The position numbers and the translations under genes were made by a program. Positions 10,832-19,931 of a stretch of 64,000 bases of DNA are shown here, piece after piece. Below the pieces are notes generated by a model. The model worked only from the letters and a program-made list of their open reading frames with translations, had not been told where the DNA came from and did not search any database. Source of the stretch: Asparagopsis taxiformis (lineage: Eukaryota > Rhodophyta > Florideophyceae > Bonnemaisoniales > Bonnemaisoniaceae); NCBI GenBank assembly GCA_030407315.1, contig JALQPE010003003.1:45568-109567 (forward strand), given 5' to 3'. Position 1 is the first letter of the stretch; every line of letters begins with the position of its first letter.

Positions 10832-11317
10832 TGTGGAACGACGGTTCGGGAGAAGTAGCTGGTACGAGCTATGGACACGGTGTCCTTCGAACGAAACAAC
10901 GAAACACTGCCACCCGCTAGTGTTTGACTGTATTGGTAGAAAAGTAGAAAAGGATAGGGTAGAGTAGGTTAGCAGGTAGACACGGGCGTCACGACGCAAC
11001 GTTCCACGCGTGGTTCACGTTTGCTAAACGAGGCGGTACGTCTCCGGAGGCGCTCTCAACCAAACCCGTAGTGTGGGACTCTGTGGAATGATAGTTCAGT
11101 AGAAGTAGCTCGTACGAGCTACGGACACGCTGTCCTTTAACGAAACGAAACAACGAACAGTGCCACCCGCTGGTGTTTGACTGTATTGGTAGAAAGGTAG
11201 AAGGTAGAGAATAGGTTAGCGAGTAGACACGAGCGTCACGACGCAACAATCCACGCGAGGATTACGTCAACGAACGAGGTGGTACGTCACGGGGGGCGCT
11301 CTCAACCAAGCCCGTAG
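10832..11317. repeat. Two-copy 250-bp tandem repeat
   Basis: The segment starting TGTGGAACGACGG at 10832 is repeated, diverged, from 11082 (TGTGGAATGATAG). Shared landmarks in both: an AGCTxGTACGAGCT inverted motif, ACACxxTGTCCTT, GCCACCCGCT, TTTGACTGTATTGGTAGAAA, GCGTCACGACGCAAC and CGCTCTCAACCAA. The spacing is 250 bp. This is compatible with subrepeats inside an LTR; the 3' LTR of the old element B should lie hereabouts, but I could not place its ends. Confidence 0.7.
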
Positions 11318-12292
11318 GCACTACACGCGATCAGCCTCACGTGTAGCGATGGGTAGGGAGTGCGCAGCTCGACGGAGACGAAGCCTCGTTAGGCGAAAAC
11401 GTAAACGTAAAACGTAGAAGTCAGTCGTAGACTAGAGCCGTCGCTCGTTCGATAATTGTCCCCTTTCCCTCCCGGCACGATGCCAATACCTATTTAGCCA
11501 CGATGGCATCGCTTTACAGTGTAAACACTGCTCGTAACGTCCCCGAATGGGAAAGGACCTTGTGGGTCGCACGTGGGGACCCGTTAGTCCGTTGGCCGCG
11601 TGCCAGTACGTTCGTTGCACACGTGTGCCGGTGTCGCGCGCGCTCGCGCCAGCAATGTTCGTGCATTGCTGTCGCCGGTCGTGTCCGCCGAAATTCGAAT
11701 TCCGCGGAAATCGTAAATATTTGCAATTTCGGAATTGGCCACGTATACTACACAGACCCACCCCCACACGTGGGCGTCCCGGCCACGCGAGGCCCGTCAG
11801 GACGCGCCTGAGACACGGGGCCGTGGCGCCTTTTCGGGTACAACTGCGGACGTGGCAGTTGTCCCGAAAAATCTCGCTTAAACGTACGCGGCCCAGTTGG
11901 CTGATCGGTTGGCCACGGCGCTGGAGCGCGCGCGTACGCTCCGGCTCTTTCGTAATCATCCACGCCCGCCTGTTGGCATCGTTCGTCAATGCCTCGCTTA
12001 GGCGTTTCCTGCAATCGAATGCAGTGTCCAATTCCACCACGCGAGTGTGTTTCGAATCAGCGTGATACGCACGCAGGCCGCGGCCATTTCGTGAATCTGC
12101 CAGCGGGCATTGCGACAACGGTCGTCCGAAGGTTATTTAAGCCGCGGCTTAACGTGATAGCGGTCGTCGCTTACCCTTCCTCTCACCATCGTCATCCAGG
12201 CCGTTGCCTTTCCTTTCTGCATCTCCTCTTTCCCCCGATGGGTACTCCTGGCTGCTTCCGCCCTTCTCGTTCTCTCGTTTCGTCTCGCCCGC
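11318..12292. other. GC-rich region upstream of the antisense ORF of element B; no gene supported
   Basis: Overlapping frames on both strands (for example 11432-12118 minus) have no domain and arise from low stop-codon density. By analogy with E1 and E2 this should hold the 3' LTR and/or the region between LTR and antisense ORF of element B. A pyrimidine-rich run at 11454-11473 could be a minus-strand polypurine tract, but no LTR end is clear next to it. Confidence 0.4.
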
Positions 12293-12352
12293 GTGGCTCT
12301 CGTTTTCGTGCTCATCGCACTGTTCGTCTTCGTCGTGTACAAACTAACCACG

Positions 12353-12459
12353 ATGGTTACTACGTGTAGCACCGATACCCACACTCCGCGGCCCGCCGGC
12401 TCTGCTGGAGGTGGAGCGAGGAACCCTTCGCAGGGCGCTCCCTCCCTCGTCGGGGCCGG
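12353..12459 (+). pseudogene. Element B antisense ORF, 5' fragment
   Basis: ATG at 12353 (a longer in-frame start at 12293 is possible) opens a Pro/Gly/Ser-rich frame that is cut at 12459 by the E1 insertion. The frame continues in phase immediately after the right-hand target duplication (24558-24562) once E1 and one copy of GCCGG are ignored. The low-complexity N-terminus matches the style of the E1 and E2 antisense proteins. Confidence 0.65.
12455..12459. repeat. Target-site duplication of E1, left copy (GCCGG)
   Basis: GCCGG directly abuts the 5' LTR and recurs at 24558-24562 directly after the 3' LTR. Five base pairs is the usual Ty3/gypsy duplication length. Confidence 0.9.
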
Positions 12460-13119
12460 TGTCATACCACGCGGTGGTCTGCCCTGGTGGGGTCGTGTCA
12501 ACATCCTATTGGATGAGCCCGGGTCGGGACTGACCAATAGAAACAGCCTCGCTGTATCTCGCCCAAGTCAAGGGAATGGACCCACTGGGACAATTAAAGA
12601 CCCCACAAGGGGCAAATTTTAACTAAGCTAACTCAGCTAACTTTACACTGTAACACTAACAGTTGGTGATCTCGCGGGCTCCCGCAGTCGCCATAATCAG
12701 GGATCTGATTGGTGCACCTAAGGATATTTATTCCTAACTGTCTACCTACCCTAACTGTTTACAGTAACTTAGACTAGTATAAAACGCCTCTGGATTAGCC
12801 AGAGTGCTTAACCTTTTAGAGGTAACATAAACTCACGTGGAATTTACGACTCCACTGAACAGTGTTTGCATCGCTCTTTTCTATCCTTCTAGGACGAATT
12901 AGCTTTAGCTATACAGCTCGACGGGTTACGTCTTTCTGCTCCATCAATACGCACTCCGTGCGTGAGCACCCCCAACCTTCACCCGGCATTACCGGAAGAC
13001 CTTTCGTGGTATACACGCCATTGGCGGTTGACGCAAGATTCGCTTGCTCTACCACGCTACCGAAGCTCGGGACACCTGTAGGGTGGTTTTGCCGCTTTGC
13101 GGATTTTCTACCTACTACA
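12460..13119 (+). repeat. E1 5' LTR
   Basis: 660 bp, TGTCATACC...CTACTACA. It matches 23898-24557 base for base as far as I can read, and its outer part (GACCCCACAAGGGGCAAAT block and the last 100 bp) is recognisably related to the E2 LTR. Confidence 0.95.
12778..12784 (+). promoter_or_regulatory. Putative TATA box of the E1 LTR
   Basis: TATAAAA about 320 bp into the LTR. The same heptamer lies at the matching place on the minus strand of the E2 LTR (35713-35719) and in the E1 3' LTR (24216-24222). Confidence 0.55.
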
Positions 13120-13137
13120 TTGGTCTCTCGACCTAGA
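13120..13137 (+). other. E1 primer-binding site (probable)
   Basis: The sequence just after the 5' LTR starts T-TGGTCTCTCGACC. TGG within two bases of the LTR end is the standard complement to a tRNA CCA terminus. I cannot name the tRNA from this alone. Confidence 0.55.
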
Positions 13138-13232
13138 ATCTTACCGACATCTTAGCCGACCGGCGACACACCGAAACCACTCAAGAAGAGTAAACTCGTC
13201 GTGAGACGTGAGCTCATTGAGCAAGAGTAGAA

Positions 13233-15164
13233 GTGATGCCATCGGACAAGTCTCCGGAACACTCTGACTCCGAGTCAGGCCCTATCGGGGGATGTTCAAA
13301 CGAAGAATTCGTCACTGAGGAAGGAGTCTTCCGACTTATGCATGAACATGCAGACAAGATTCTCAATGATAAATTGAAAGAGATGCGCGACGAGATCAGC
13401 CAAGCTGTTGAGGACACCCTCGATGATAGACACGGCGATCTCGTCTCAACTCTCGTGGATAACACGATTGATTTGCTTGCACCCAAGCTGAAAGCCATTT
13501 GCCACGAAGTGGTAGATGAGAAAGAAGTAGAAGTCTTCTCGGGGACGTGGAAGTCTATCCGTGTGGATTTTCTACAACGGGTTATCCGGCTTGAGAAGAA
13601 GGTCACCGACCTACAAAGGAGAAGCTACGCTAGTTCTTCTTCCGATCATCAGCACCAAGGGCTGTGGAATCAACAAGACGGCACTGCCGAGAACAGCGTA
13701 GCTGTGGAAGCCGAGAAGCTCGACAAGGTCGTTGACGTCACCAGACGTTTGTCGGATCGAGTGGATTTACTCAGCGAGTCTCTCGCCCGTCCGGTACCAA
13801 GTACAAATCCCAACATGAGTGACCCAGTTTTCGGGTTCGATTCACCTTCGAATCCATTCGAAACAGAAGAAGGACCCCTGGAACCAGGCTTAACTCCTTT
13901 AAGAGCCCGCGAACCCGCGTTCGATCGTGTAGTATCCTACCGGTATTACCGGTTACAAGACAAGTCGTCATCGACAGAAGCTCCGAACGGAAAGAGTAGA
14001 AGTCTCTACAAGATAACGGAAAAGATCCGGAACTTCAATGCGTCCTTGACGCCGTTCGATGGAACGCAACCCATCGATATACTTCGATTCCTTGCGGAGT
14101 ACCAAGATGCTTGTGACTCCTGCGGAGTATCAGAAGGAATAGCAACAAAGTTGCTACGTTATTTCCTTGAAGGAGATGCGCAACGCTTCATCGCGTCCGA
14201 ATCTCGGAAAAGGAAGTTGCTAAATCAACTGCACCAGCAGATAACTTGGCCACAGGCCGTCCATGCTTTACTTACTCGTTATGCAACGGATACAGTTTTG
14301 GCTGACGCCTACGACGCGGTCACGCGTATTAAACAATAACCTCACGAGGATGAGGCAGAATACGCCGATAGACTGCAAGAGGCCGCACTGTTGTGTGCTA
14401 ATGTTTTCTCTGAGAGAGACTTGGTAAACTATTACCTCAAAGGGCTACGCCCGGGGGTAAAAGACACCGTTAAGGTGACTGTTGGCCGAGACGGCGAAGA
14501 CTTCCTTGCGGTACGCAATTTGGCTAAAGGACTCGGAGATTCCTTAAGAGCCACCACAGCCGACACGGCTAGGCCCAAGATGTACCCTAGTAGGGAGCTT
14601 GCCGAAAGGAAACGCAAAGCGTTAGTAGCTACCATGGCTAATGAAGACCTCGGAATGAGGAGAGAAATGTCTACGTCGCAGACGTTACAACCACTGACCG
14701 TGGGACCGAACGCGGAGACACCGCCGATGGAGGTACCGCCCCTCACAGAGGAACATGTGAGTCTTGCCGAATCCATGATCCCGAAGGGAGCGGTCAATTG
14801 GCGCTGCTCCGGATGCCGGCAACCCGGTCACGTGCTGTACACATGCCCGTACCTCTCCCGTTCCGTGGGAATGTATTTCGCTTTCGCGAACTATGCATAC
14901 CAGCAAGAGCCGGAACAAGTCATGCGCCGCCAGCAACGGCAATTCGACAAGTTCAAGAAGAAGCAGGTCCCTGCTAAAACAGTTCTCCAACGGCAGAAAC
15001 CGTTTCCGCGAATGGTCGCGTTTGCCGAGGACAACAACGTCGTGGAACAAACAAATCTTGCTTCCGGATTGCAACGGAGTATTGGTCCTTCTCGTTCGGA
15101 AGAAACCGCAGTTGATGCTCTAGCATCTTCAGATGAAACATCCGACACTTCGTCGGAAAACTAA
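13233..15164 (+). CDS. gag: E1 gag, one premature stop
   Basis: One frame of 643 codons interrupted only by TAA at 14337-14339; homology to retrotransposon capsid continues directly through it (VTRIKQ, stop, PHEDEAEYADRLQEAA). The N-terminal 200 residues are acidic and helical. The capsid-like part (about 270-430) has the usual FLAEYQDACDSCG and LVNYYLKGLRPGVKDTV motifs. A single CCHC knuckle lies near residue 525 (CSGCRQPGHVLYTC, from about 14806). The protein ends TSSEN at 15164. Gag would form the virus-like particle and bind the element RNA. The stop would make it non-functional without read-through. Confidence 0.9.
15155..15161 (+). promoter_or_regulatory. Candidate -1 frameshift site G-GAA-AAC at gag end
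   Basis: The last gag codons read TCG GAA AAC TAA. Pol lies in the -1 frame relative to gag and is open across this point. The same G GAA AAC occurs in the same phase at the gag end of E2 and near the gag end of B. The A-site slip AAC to AAA is good, the P-site slip GAA to GGA is poor, so this is a candidate only. Confidence 0.35.
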
Positions 15165-15178
15165 CCGGGGGGAGTGAG

Positions 15179-16480
15179 GTGTCGCGCTCCCGCCAGGGGG
15201 TGGAACAGCTTCGCTGTGGGGTGGATATCGCACCATCTACACCTCCACAGGGTGGAACGAAGAAACCAAAACGGTTGAACCGTCCTACCCAGACACCAAC
15301 CGGGGATATCCCTTATCCCCTCCCCTCTCAGCCAAAGGCTGCATGTCTCTTGAAGGCAGCCCACTACGTGGTTTTAGGTTCGATCGGAATTTCCGAGACA
15401 CTTCTAACGCCCATGCGTATGGTTATGGACACTGGTTCCGGTCCTTCGGTCGTCCAAGAATCAACCTTACCGAAGGGATGGAAGGCCTATGCCGCGCAGA
15501 CCGGGAATATCCCTCAACTGGCAGACGCCAATGGTAATCCTCTCAGGATAACGGGAAGAATCAAGCTGCTAATACAGCTAGGCCGAAAGCTTCTGGACGC
15601 AGAATTCTTTGTAGCCCCTAAGCTGGCAGTACCAGTTATCCTGGGAACAGGTATCATGAACTCGCATGTAGAGGCAATTCGATGCCGCGCTCAGCGCATT
15701 GATGTGCATGATGGTGGCTCGATAGCCATACTGCTTATGCAGAATGTGAGTAAAATGAACAACTCTTCTTCTTCTTGCTATATACATGATTCAAGCCCTT
15801 CGCAGGGTACTGACTTGGACCACCAGTCCAACAGGATCCGGCTAGCAAGAGAAATCACCCTTCCCCCCATGAGTCAAGTAACCGCATCGGTTGTCTGTGC
15901 TGGGGGCGGACTAAGCCTCCTCGAGGCGAAGGGAAAACTTTTCCACCGACAGCGGATCTCAATGCCGAACGGCATTGCCGAAATCATTCCTCGAACAGTC
16001 TTCACTGTTATTCTAACGAATTTTGGGTCAGCAGAGAGATACCTCCCGAAGGGGACGGTTGTTGGTATTGCTCGTCGAGCACCCGGCACAGCCGATCGAA
16101 AGCTCCCCAGTGAGTTATCCTCTTCCGGTACAGACCGTATCATCAGTCTGACCAACCCGGCGACGGGAACCAAGGAGAAAGAGAATCCGCAATGGCGGGA
16201 GGATGTATCCTTGGAACACCTTCAGCAACCGCAGTTGAAGGAGAAAATTATAGCGATGCTATCGCAGCATGAGTCCATGTGGGACGGGTCTCTTGGAGAC
16301 ATTAAAGCAACCGAGCATCGGATCGATGTAATCGAAGGAAGTCGACCTCGTCGACAGCAACCATACCGGATGGGACCCTTGAGAAGGGAGCTAGCAAGTA
16401 AGGAGATCATCTCCATGCTAGAGAAAGGGGTCATCGAACCCTCGAATTCTGAGTGGGCTAGCCCAGTTGTCTTGGTACCC
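15179..16480 (+). CDS. pol: E1 pol, part 1: protease and start of RT
   Basis: No ATG lies at the start of this frame; the first possible initiator is a GTG at 15179 and the frame is open back into gag, which favours frameshift translation. A retropepsin-type protease has its catalytic MDTGSG at about residue 84 (nt 15428) and the second half ILGTGIMN. The RT domain begins with QPYRMGP, EKGVIEPS and SPVVLVP. The frame is lost at about 16481, where one A is missing from CCC(A)AGAAGGAT compared with the CCGAAGAAGGAT of E2; reading resumes in the next frame. Confidence 0.9.
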
Positions 16481-16482
16481 AG

Positions 16483-19400
16483 AAGGATGGTAAGCTACGC
16501 TTTTGCGTTGACTACCGCCGTCTCAACGATATCACAATATCGGACGCTTATCCGTTGCCTCGTATGGACGATTGTATAGACTCCTTAGGAGATGCACGCG
16601 TGTTCACCACGCTTGACTGTAACTCGGGCTATTGGCAGATTCCCGTTGCCTCCGAGGATCGGGATAAGACGGCCTTTACGTCGCACCTTGGAACATATCG
16701 ATTTAAACGATTGCCCTTCGGGCTGAAGAATGCGCCCGCCACGTTCCAACGTGCTATCGATATTATCTTAAGCAGCGTACGCTGGCAAACTTGTCTCATC
16801 TATCTTGACGACGTCATCGTCTTCTCACGGAGTGAGGAAGAACACCTTCATCAGGTGGATCAGGTACTCACACTGTTGAGGAAGGCAGGGGTAACCCTCA
16901 AACTGGCCAAGTGCCACTTCTTCGAAGCGAAGGTAGATTACCTTGGACATGTGGTTATGCCAGGTAAGCTGGCGGTCGCCCAAACGGCAACGGACGCTAT
17001 TGCGAAAGCAACTTTTCCGACCACACCTACGCAAATGCGTTCTTTCCTCGGGAGCTGCGGGGTCTTCCGCCGTTTCGTGAAGGGGTACGCGGATATCTCC
17101 CACCCCCTCAACGCGATGTTGACTAAGGAAAACCTACCGAGCTTCGGTTCAATGCCTCCAACAGAGGAACAACGCCACGCGTTTGAACAACTCAAGGAAT
17201 CCTTGGTGCAACCACCAATATTGGCTCTGCCCAGAGTGGGTAAACCATACATCGTAGACACGGACGCTTCTGCGTATCAGATAGGGTGTGCGCTGTTGCA
17301 ACAGCAGGATGACGACGACTATCGTCCTGTAGGATACTGGTCGCGGACCTTAACCAAACCCGAACGGGGATATTCTCCGACAGAGCGCGAGTGTCTCGCT
17401 GTAGTATGGGCAGTCACTACCCTCAGACCATACCTTGAGCAAACAAAGTTTGTGGTACGATCCGATCATAACGCGTTGCGTTGGTTGATGAACATCACCG
17501 ACCCATCCGGGCGCCTTTGCCGTTGGCGACTCCGCCTTTTAGAGTTTGACTACACCATAGTCTATCGCCCCGGTAGGGTTCACCAAGTACCAGACGCGTT
17601 ATCGCGTGTTGAAACAGAAGGGTTAGACCCACATCCGGTGGATGACGAAATTCCCACACTCTTCGCGTATGACCTTACCCAGGAAGTACCTGTTACAGAA
17701 GAGATGAACCCTTGGTTCTTTGATGTGCTCATCGCGCGGAATTACACTGACAAATCCCTAACGGGAATAAACCCAGCTGTCCTAACGACACACCCTCAGA
17801 CAGAGGGTTCCGAACCGATAACACTCAACGAGTGGATTGAGGAGCAACGCTCTGATGACTTTTGTCAACAAGTATTGGCAAGTCAGAAGTCTGACACTGT
17901 CTTCTTTGAAGATGACCAAGGTGTCTTGCGACGTAAATCCAATCTGGACAATTCCCACCAAGTGGTTGTACCAAGAACACTCAGGCCCCGCCTGTTGAAG
18001 ATGTGTCATCACGACGTACTCGCGGGTCACCCCGGACAAAACCGTATGTATGAGACTATGCGTCTCTCGTATTATTGGCCTGCCATGGCCGCGGATATAA
18101 CCGCTACGGTTGAACGTTGTCAGGCTTGCGCCAAGAACCGCCTCAAGTTGCGTAGACACGCAAACACATTGAAACTATTCCCAGCTTCAGCACCGCTGGA
18201 AGAAGTCTCTATAGACTTATTAGGCCCGTTGCCTAAAACAAAGAAGGGTAACCTTCACCTTTTAGTAATTACCTGTCGCTTCACGAAGCTTACTCAGGTT
18301 GTACCATTACGCAGTATCACTGCTTACCATGTGGCTGTTGCCTTTTGCACCCACTGGGTTTTCAAGTACGGTCCCCCTAGGACGTTGCTTTCCGATAATG
18401 GACCTCAGTTTGCTTCCAAACTTTTTCAGGCTGTTTGCCTGCAACTTGGAACAAAGAACTTGTTCACAACAACCTACCACCCTCAGACCAACGGTCAGGT
18501 AGAACGGTATAACCGTACGTTGTTGAACATGTTACGCAACTACGTAAATGAGAACCAGAATGACTGGGATGTATACGCACCAGCGTTGACTTACGCGTAT
18601 AATACGCACGTGCATCGCACGACAGGGACGACACCCTTTGACCTTATCCTAAGTCGACCCCCACCACCTTACTCCCTTCATCACTCGACGAGATCACGGC
18701 AAAAACCGAGTAAACCGGACGCTTTCTTGAAACAGGATTTCCTGCAACGGATTGCTCACGCGATTGAGAAGTCTGGTCAACGGCTACAAGCCACGCAAGC
18801 GCGTTATAAACGGGACTTTGACCGAAGGATCCGGAAGACCAAACGACTCCTCCAGGAGGGTGACTACGTCTACCTTGACAACCCCGAAGTACGGGAACGA
18901 AACAAGTTGACGCCACTGGCGCAAGGACCTTTTAAGGTTGCTAAAGCCGGTAGGCGTACCGTCCATATTGAACGTGATGGACTTGTCGAACAAGTTAGCC
19001 ACGACCGCGTGACGTATGCGCCACAACCTGAACAGGAAATACCGCACTTACGGTTAACTTCTAACGGAGCACCCGTACCTGCGGCAAGAACCGACGATCA
19101 AGCCGCCAACACGGTGCCGACTATGGCGGAAGAACGACTACGTCGCGAGACATCAGGTCCGCAGCGCGTACCTCTTCACACCGGACAACCCCCAGGTCAC
19201 CCTGTAACCAAGCCTTTGTCATCCCGCTCCGCGGTTGAAGGTAATTCCGTAACTAACACACCGAGTATCGGTCCGAGACGAACCGTCTTTGAGGAGGGGG
19301 CCCAGGCTGACATACGTCGTAATAACAATGCTGCTTCACAGCCAATGCCCACTCAAATTGACCTCGCCGAGGATGAAACTCTTGACACAATGCAGGAACC

Positions 19401-19887
19401 TGCTTCCCAAGACGCCAACAAGACGTTCTCCCGGCTTCGCCGATCAACCCATAAGGCACCAACCGGAACAAGTCCGAAGAAGAATAGTCGCTCTCGTCGA
19501 CAAACAAGAATAAGCCGACCACACGGCATGGAAATATCCCAAGAAGCCACTTCGGCTGAGCCGATAAACCCTGCGGGTGACACGGCCAACACCGGAAGCA
19601 GACGACGCTCGTCGAGCCAAGAGGTTATACCCGAACCGGGAACTGTCTCCCACAACCTGGGACCACCTGAGGAACAGGAATTCGCCATAGACGACTTGAT
19701 CGATTATGTCGTCGACGACGATCAGGAGGAATGGTTCCTCGTGAAGTGGTACGGGTATCGTGACCCTACGTGGACGCAACGGCACAACGTGCCAGACGAG
19801 CAAATATCTCGGTACTTCCGGAAAGTTGACCGCCAAGCGGGTAAGAAAACGTCTAAACGACGAACGGCCAAAAGGCGTGGTAAGTAG
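16483..19887 (+). CDS. pol: E1 pol, part 2: RT, RNase H, integrase, chromodomain
   Basis: Continues part 1 after the 1-bp deletion. RT: FTTLDCNSGYWQ (motif A), FGLKNAPATFQR and the catalytic LIYLDDVIVFS at about 16801. RNase H: DTDASAYQIG, ERECLAVVWA and RSDHNALRWL. Integrase: an HHCC zinc finger (CHHDVLAGHPGQNRMY...CQACAKN), then D, D and E in IDLLGPLP, LLSDNGPQF and NGQVERYNRTL, with a GPY/F-type end (LAQGPFKV). A disordered spacer of about 200 residues leads to a C-terminal chromodomain (IDDLIDYVVDDDQEEWFLVKWYGYR and following). The chromodomain places it among chromoviruses and suggests targeting to methylated histone tails. Confidence 0.95.
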   Translation, partial: KDGKLRFCVDYRRLNDITISDAYPLPRMDDCIDSLGDARVFTTLDCNSGYWQIPVASEDRDKTAFTSHLGTYRFKRLPFGLKNAPATFQRAIDIILSSVRWQTCLIYLDDVIVFSRSEEEHLHQVDQVLTLLRKAGVTLKLAKCHFFEAKVDYLGHVVMPGKLAVAQTATDAIAKATFPTTPTQMRSFLGSCGVFRRFVKGYADISHPLNAMLTKENLPSFGSMPPTEEQRHAFEQLKESLVQPPILALPRVGKPYIVDTDASAYQIGCALLQQQDDDDYRPVGYWSRTLTKPERGYSPTERECLAVVWAVTTLRPYLEQTKFVVRSDHNALRWLMNITDPSGRLCRWRLRLLEFDYTIVYRPGRVHQVPDALSRVETEGLDPHPVDDEIPTLFAYDLTQEVPVTEEMNPWFFDVLIARNYTDKSLTGINPAVLTTHPQTEGSEPITLNEWIEEQRSDDFCQQVLASQKSDTVFFEDDQGVLRRKSNLDNSHQVVVPRTLRPRLLKMCHHDVLAGHPGQNRMYETMRLSYYWPAMAADITATVERCQACAKNRLKLRRHANTLKLFPASAPLEEVSIDLLGPLPKTKKGNLHLLVITCRFTKLTQVVPLRSITAYHVAVAFCTHWVFKYGPPRTLLSDNGPQFASKLFQAVCLQLGTKNLFTTTYHPQTNGQVERYNRTLLNMLRNYVNENQNDWDVYAPALTYAYNTHVHRTTGTTPFDLILSRPPPPYSLHHSTRSRQKPSKPDAFLKQDFLQRIAHAIEKSGQRLQATQARYKRDFDRRIRKTKRLLQEGDYVYLDNPEVRERNKLTPLAQGPFKVAKAGRRTVHIERDGLVEQVSHDRVTYAPQPEQEIPHLRLTSNGAPVPAARTDDQAANTVPTMAEERLRRETSGPQRVPLHTGQPPGHPVTKPLSSRSAVEGNSVTNTPSIGPRRTVFEEGAQADIRRNNNAASQPMPTQIDLAEDETLDTMQEPASQDANKTFSRLRRSTHKAPTGTSPKKNSRSRRQTRISRPHGMEISQEATSAEPINPAGDTANTGSRRRSSSQEVIPEPGTVSHNLGPPEEQEFAIDDLIDYVVDDDQEEWFLVKWYGYRDPTWTQRHNVPDEQISRYFRKVDRQAGKKTSKRRTAKRRGK

Positions 19888-19931
19888 AACGGCAGAGCTG
19901 CCCCACAGCGAAGCTGTTGTACGCAAGAGCG

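Noticed and set aside
11432..12118. 228-aa minus-strand frame and overlapping frames
   Set aside because: Frames are open on several phases of GC-rich DNA at once and show no domain; likely element B non-coding sequence.
16481..16482. Programmed frameshift inside RT of E1
   Set aside because: E2 has the uninterrupted reading CCGAAGAAGGAT, so a 1-bp deletion is simpler.
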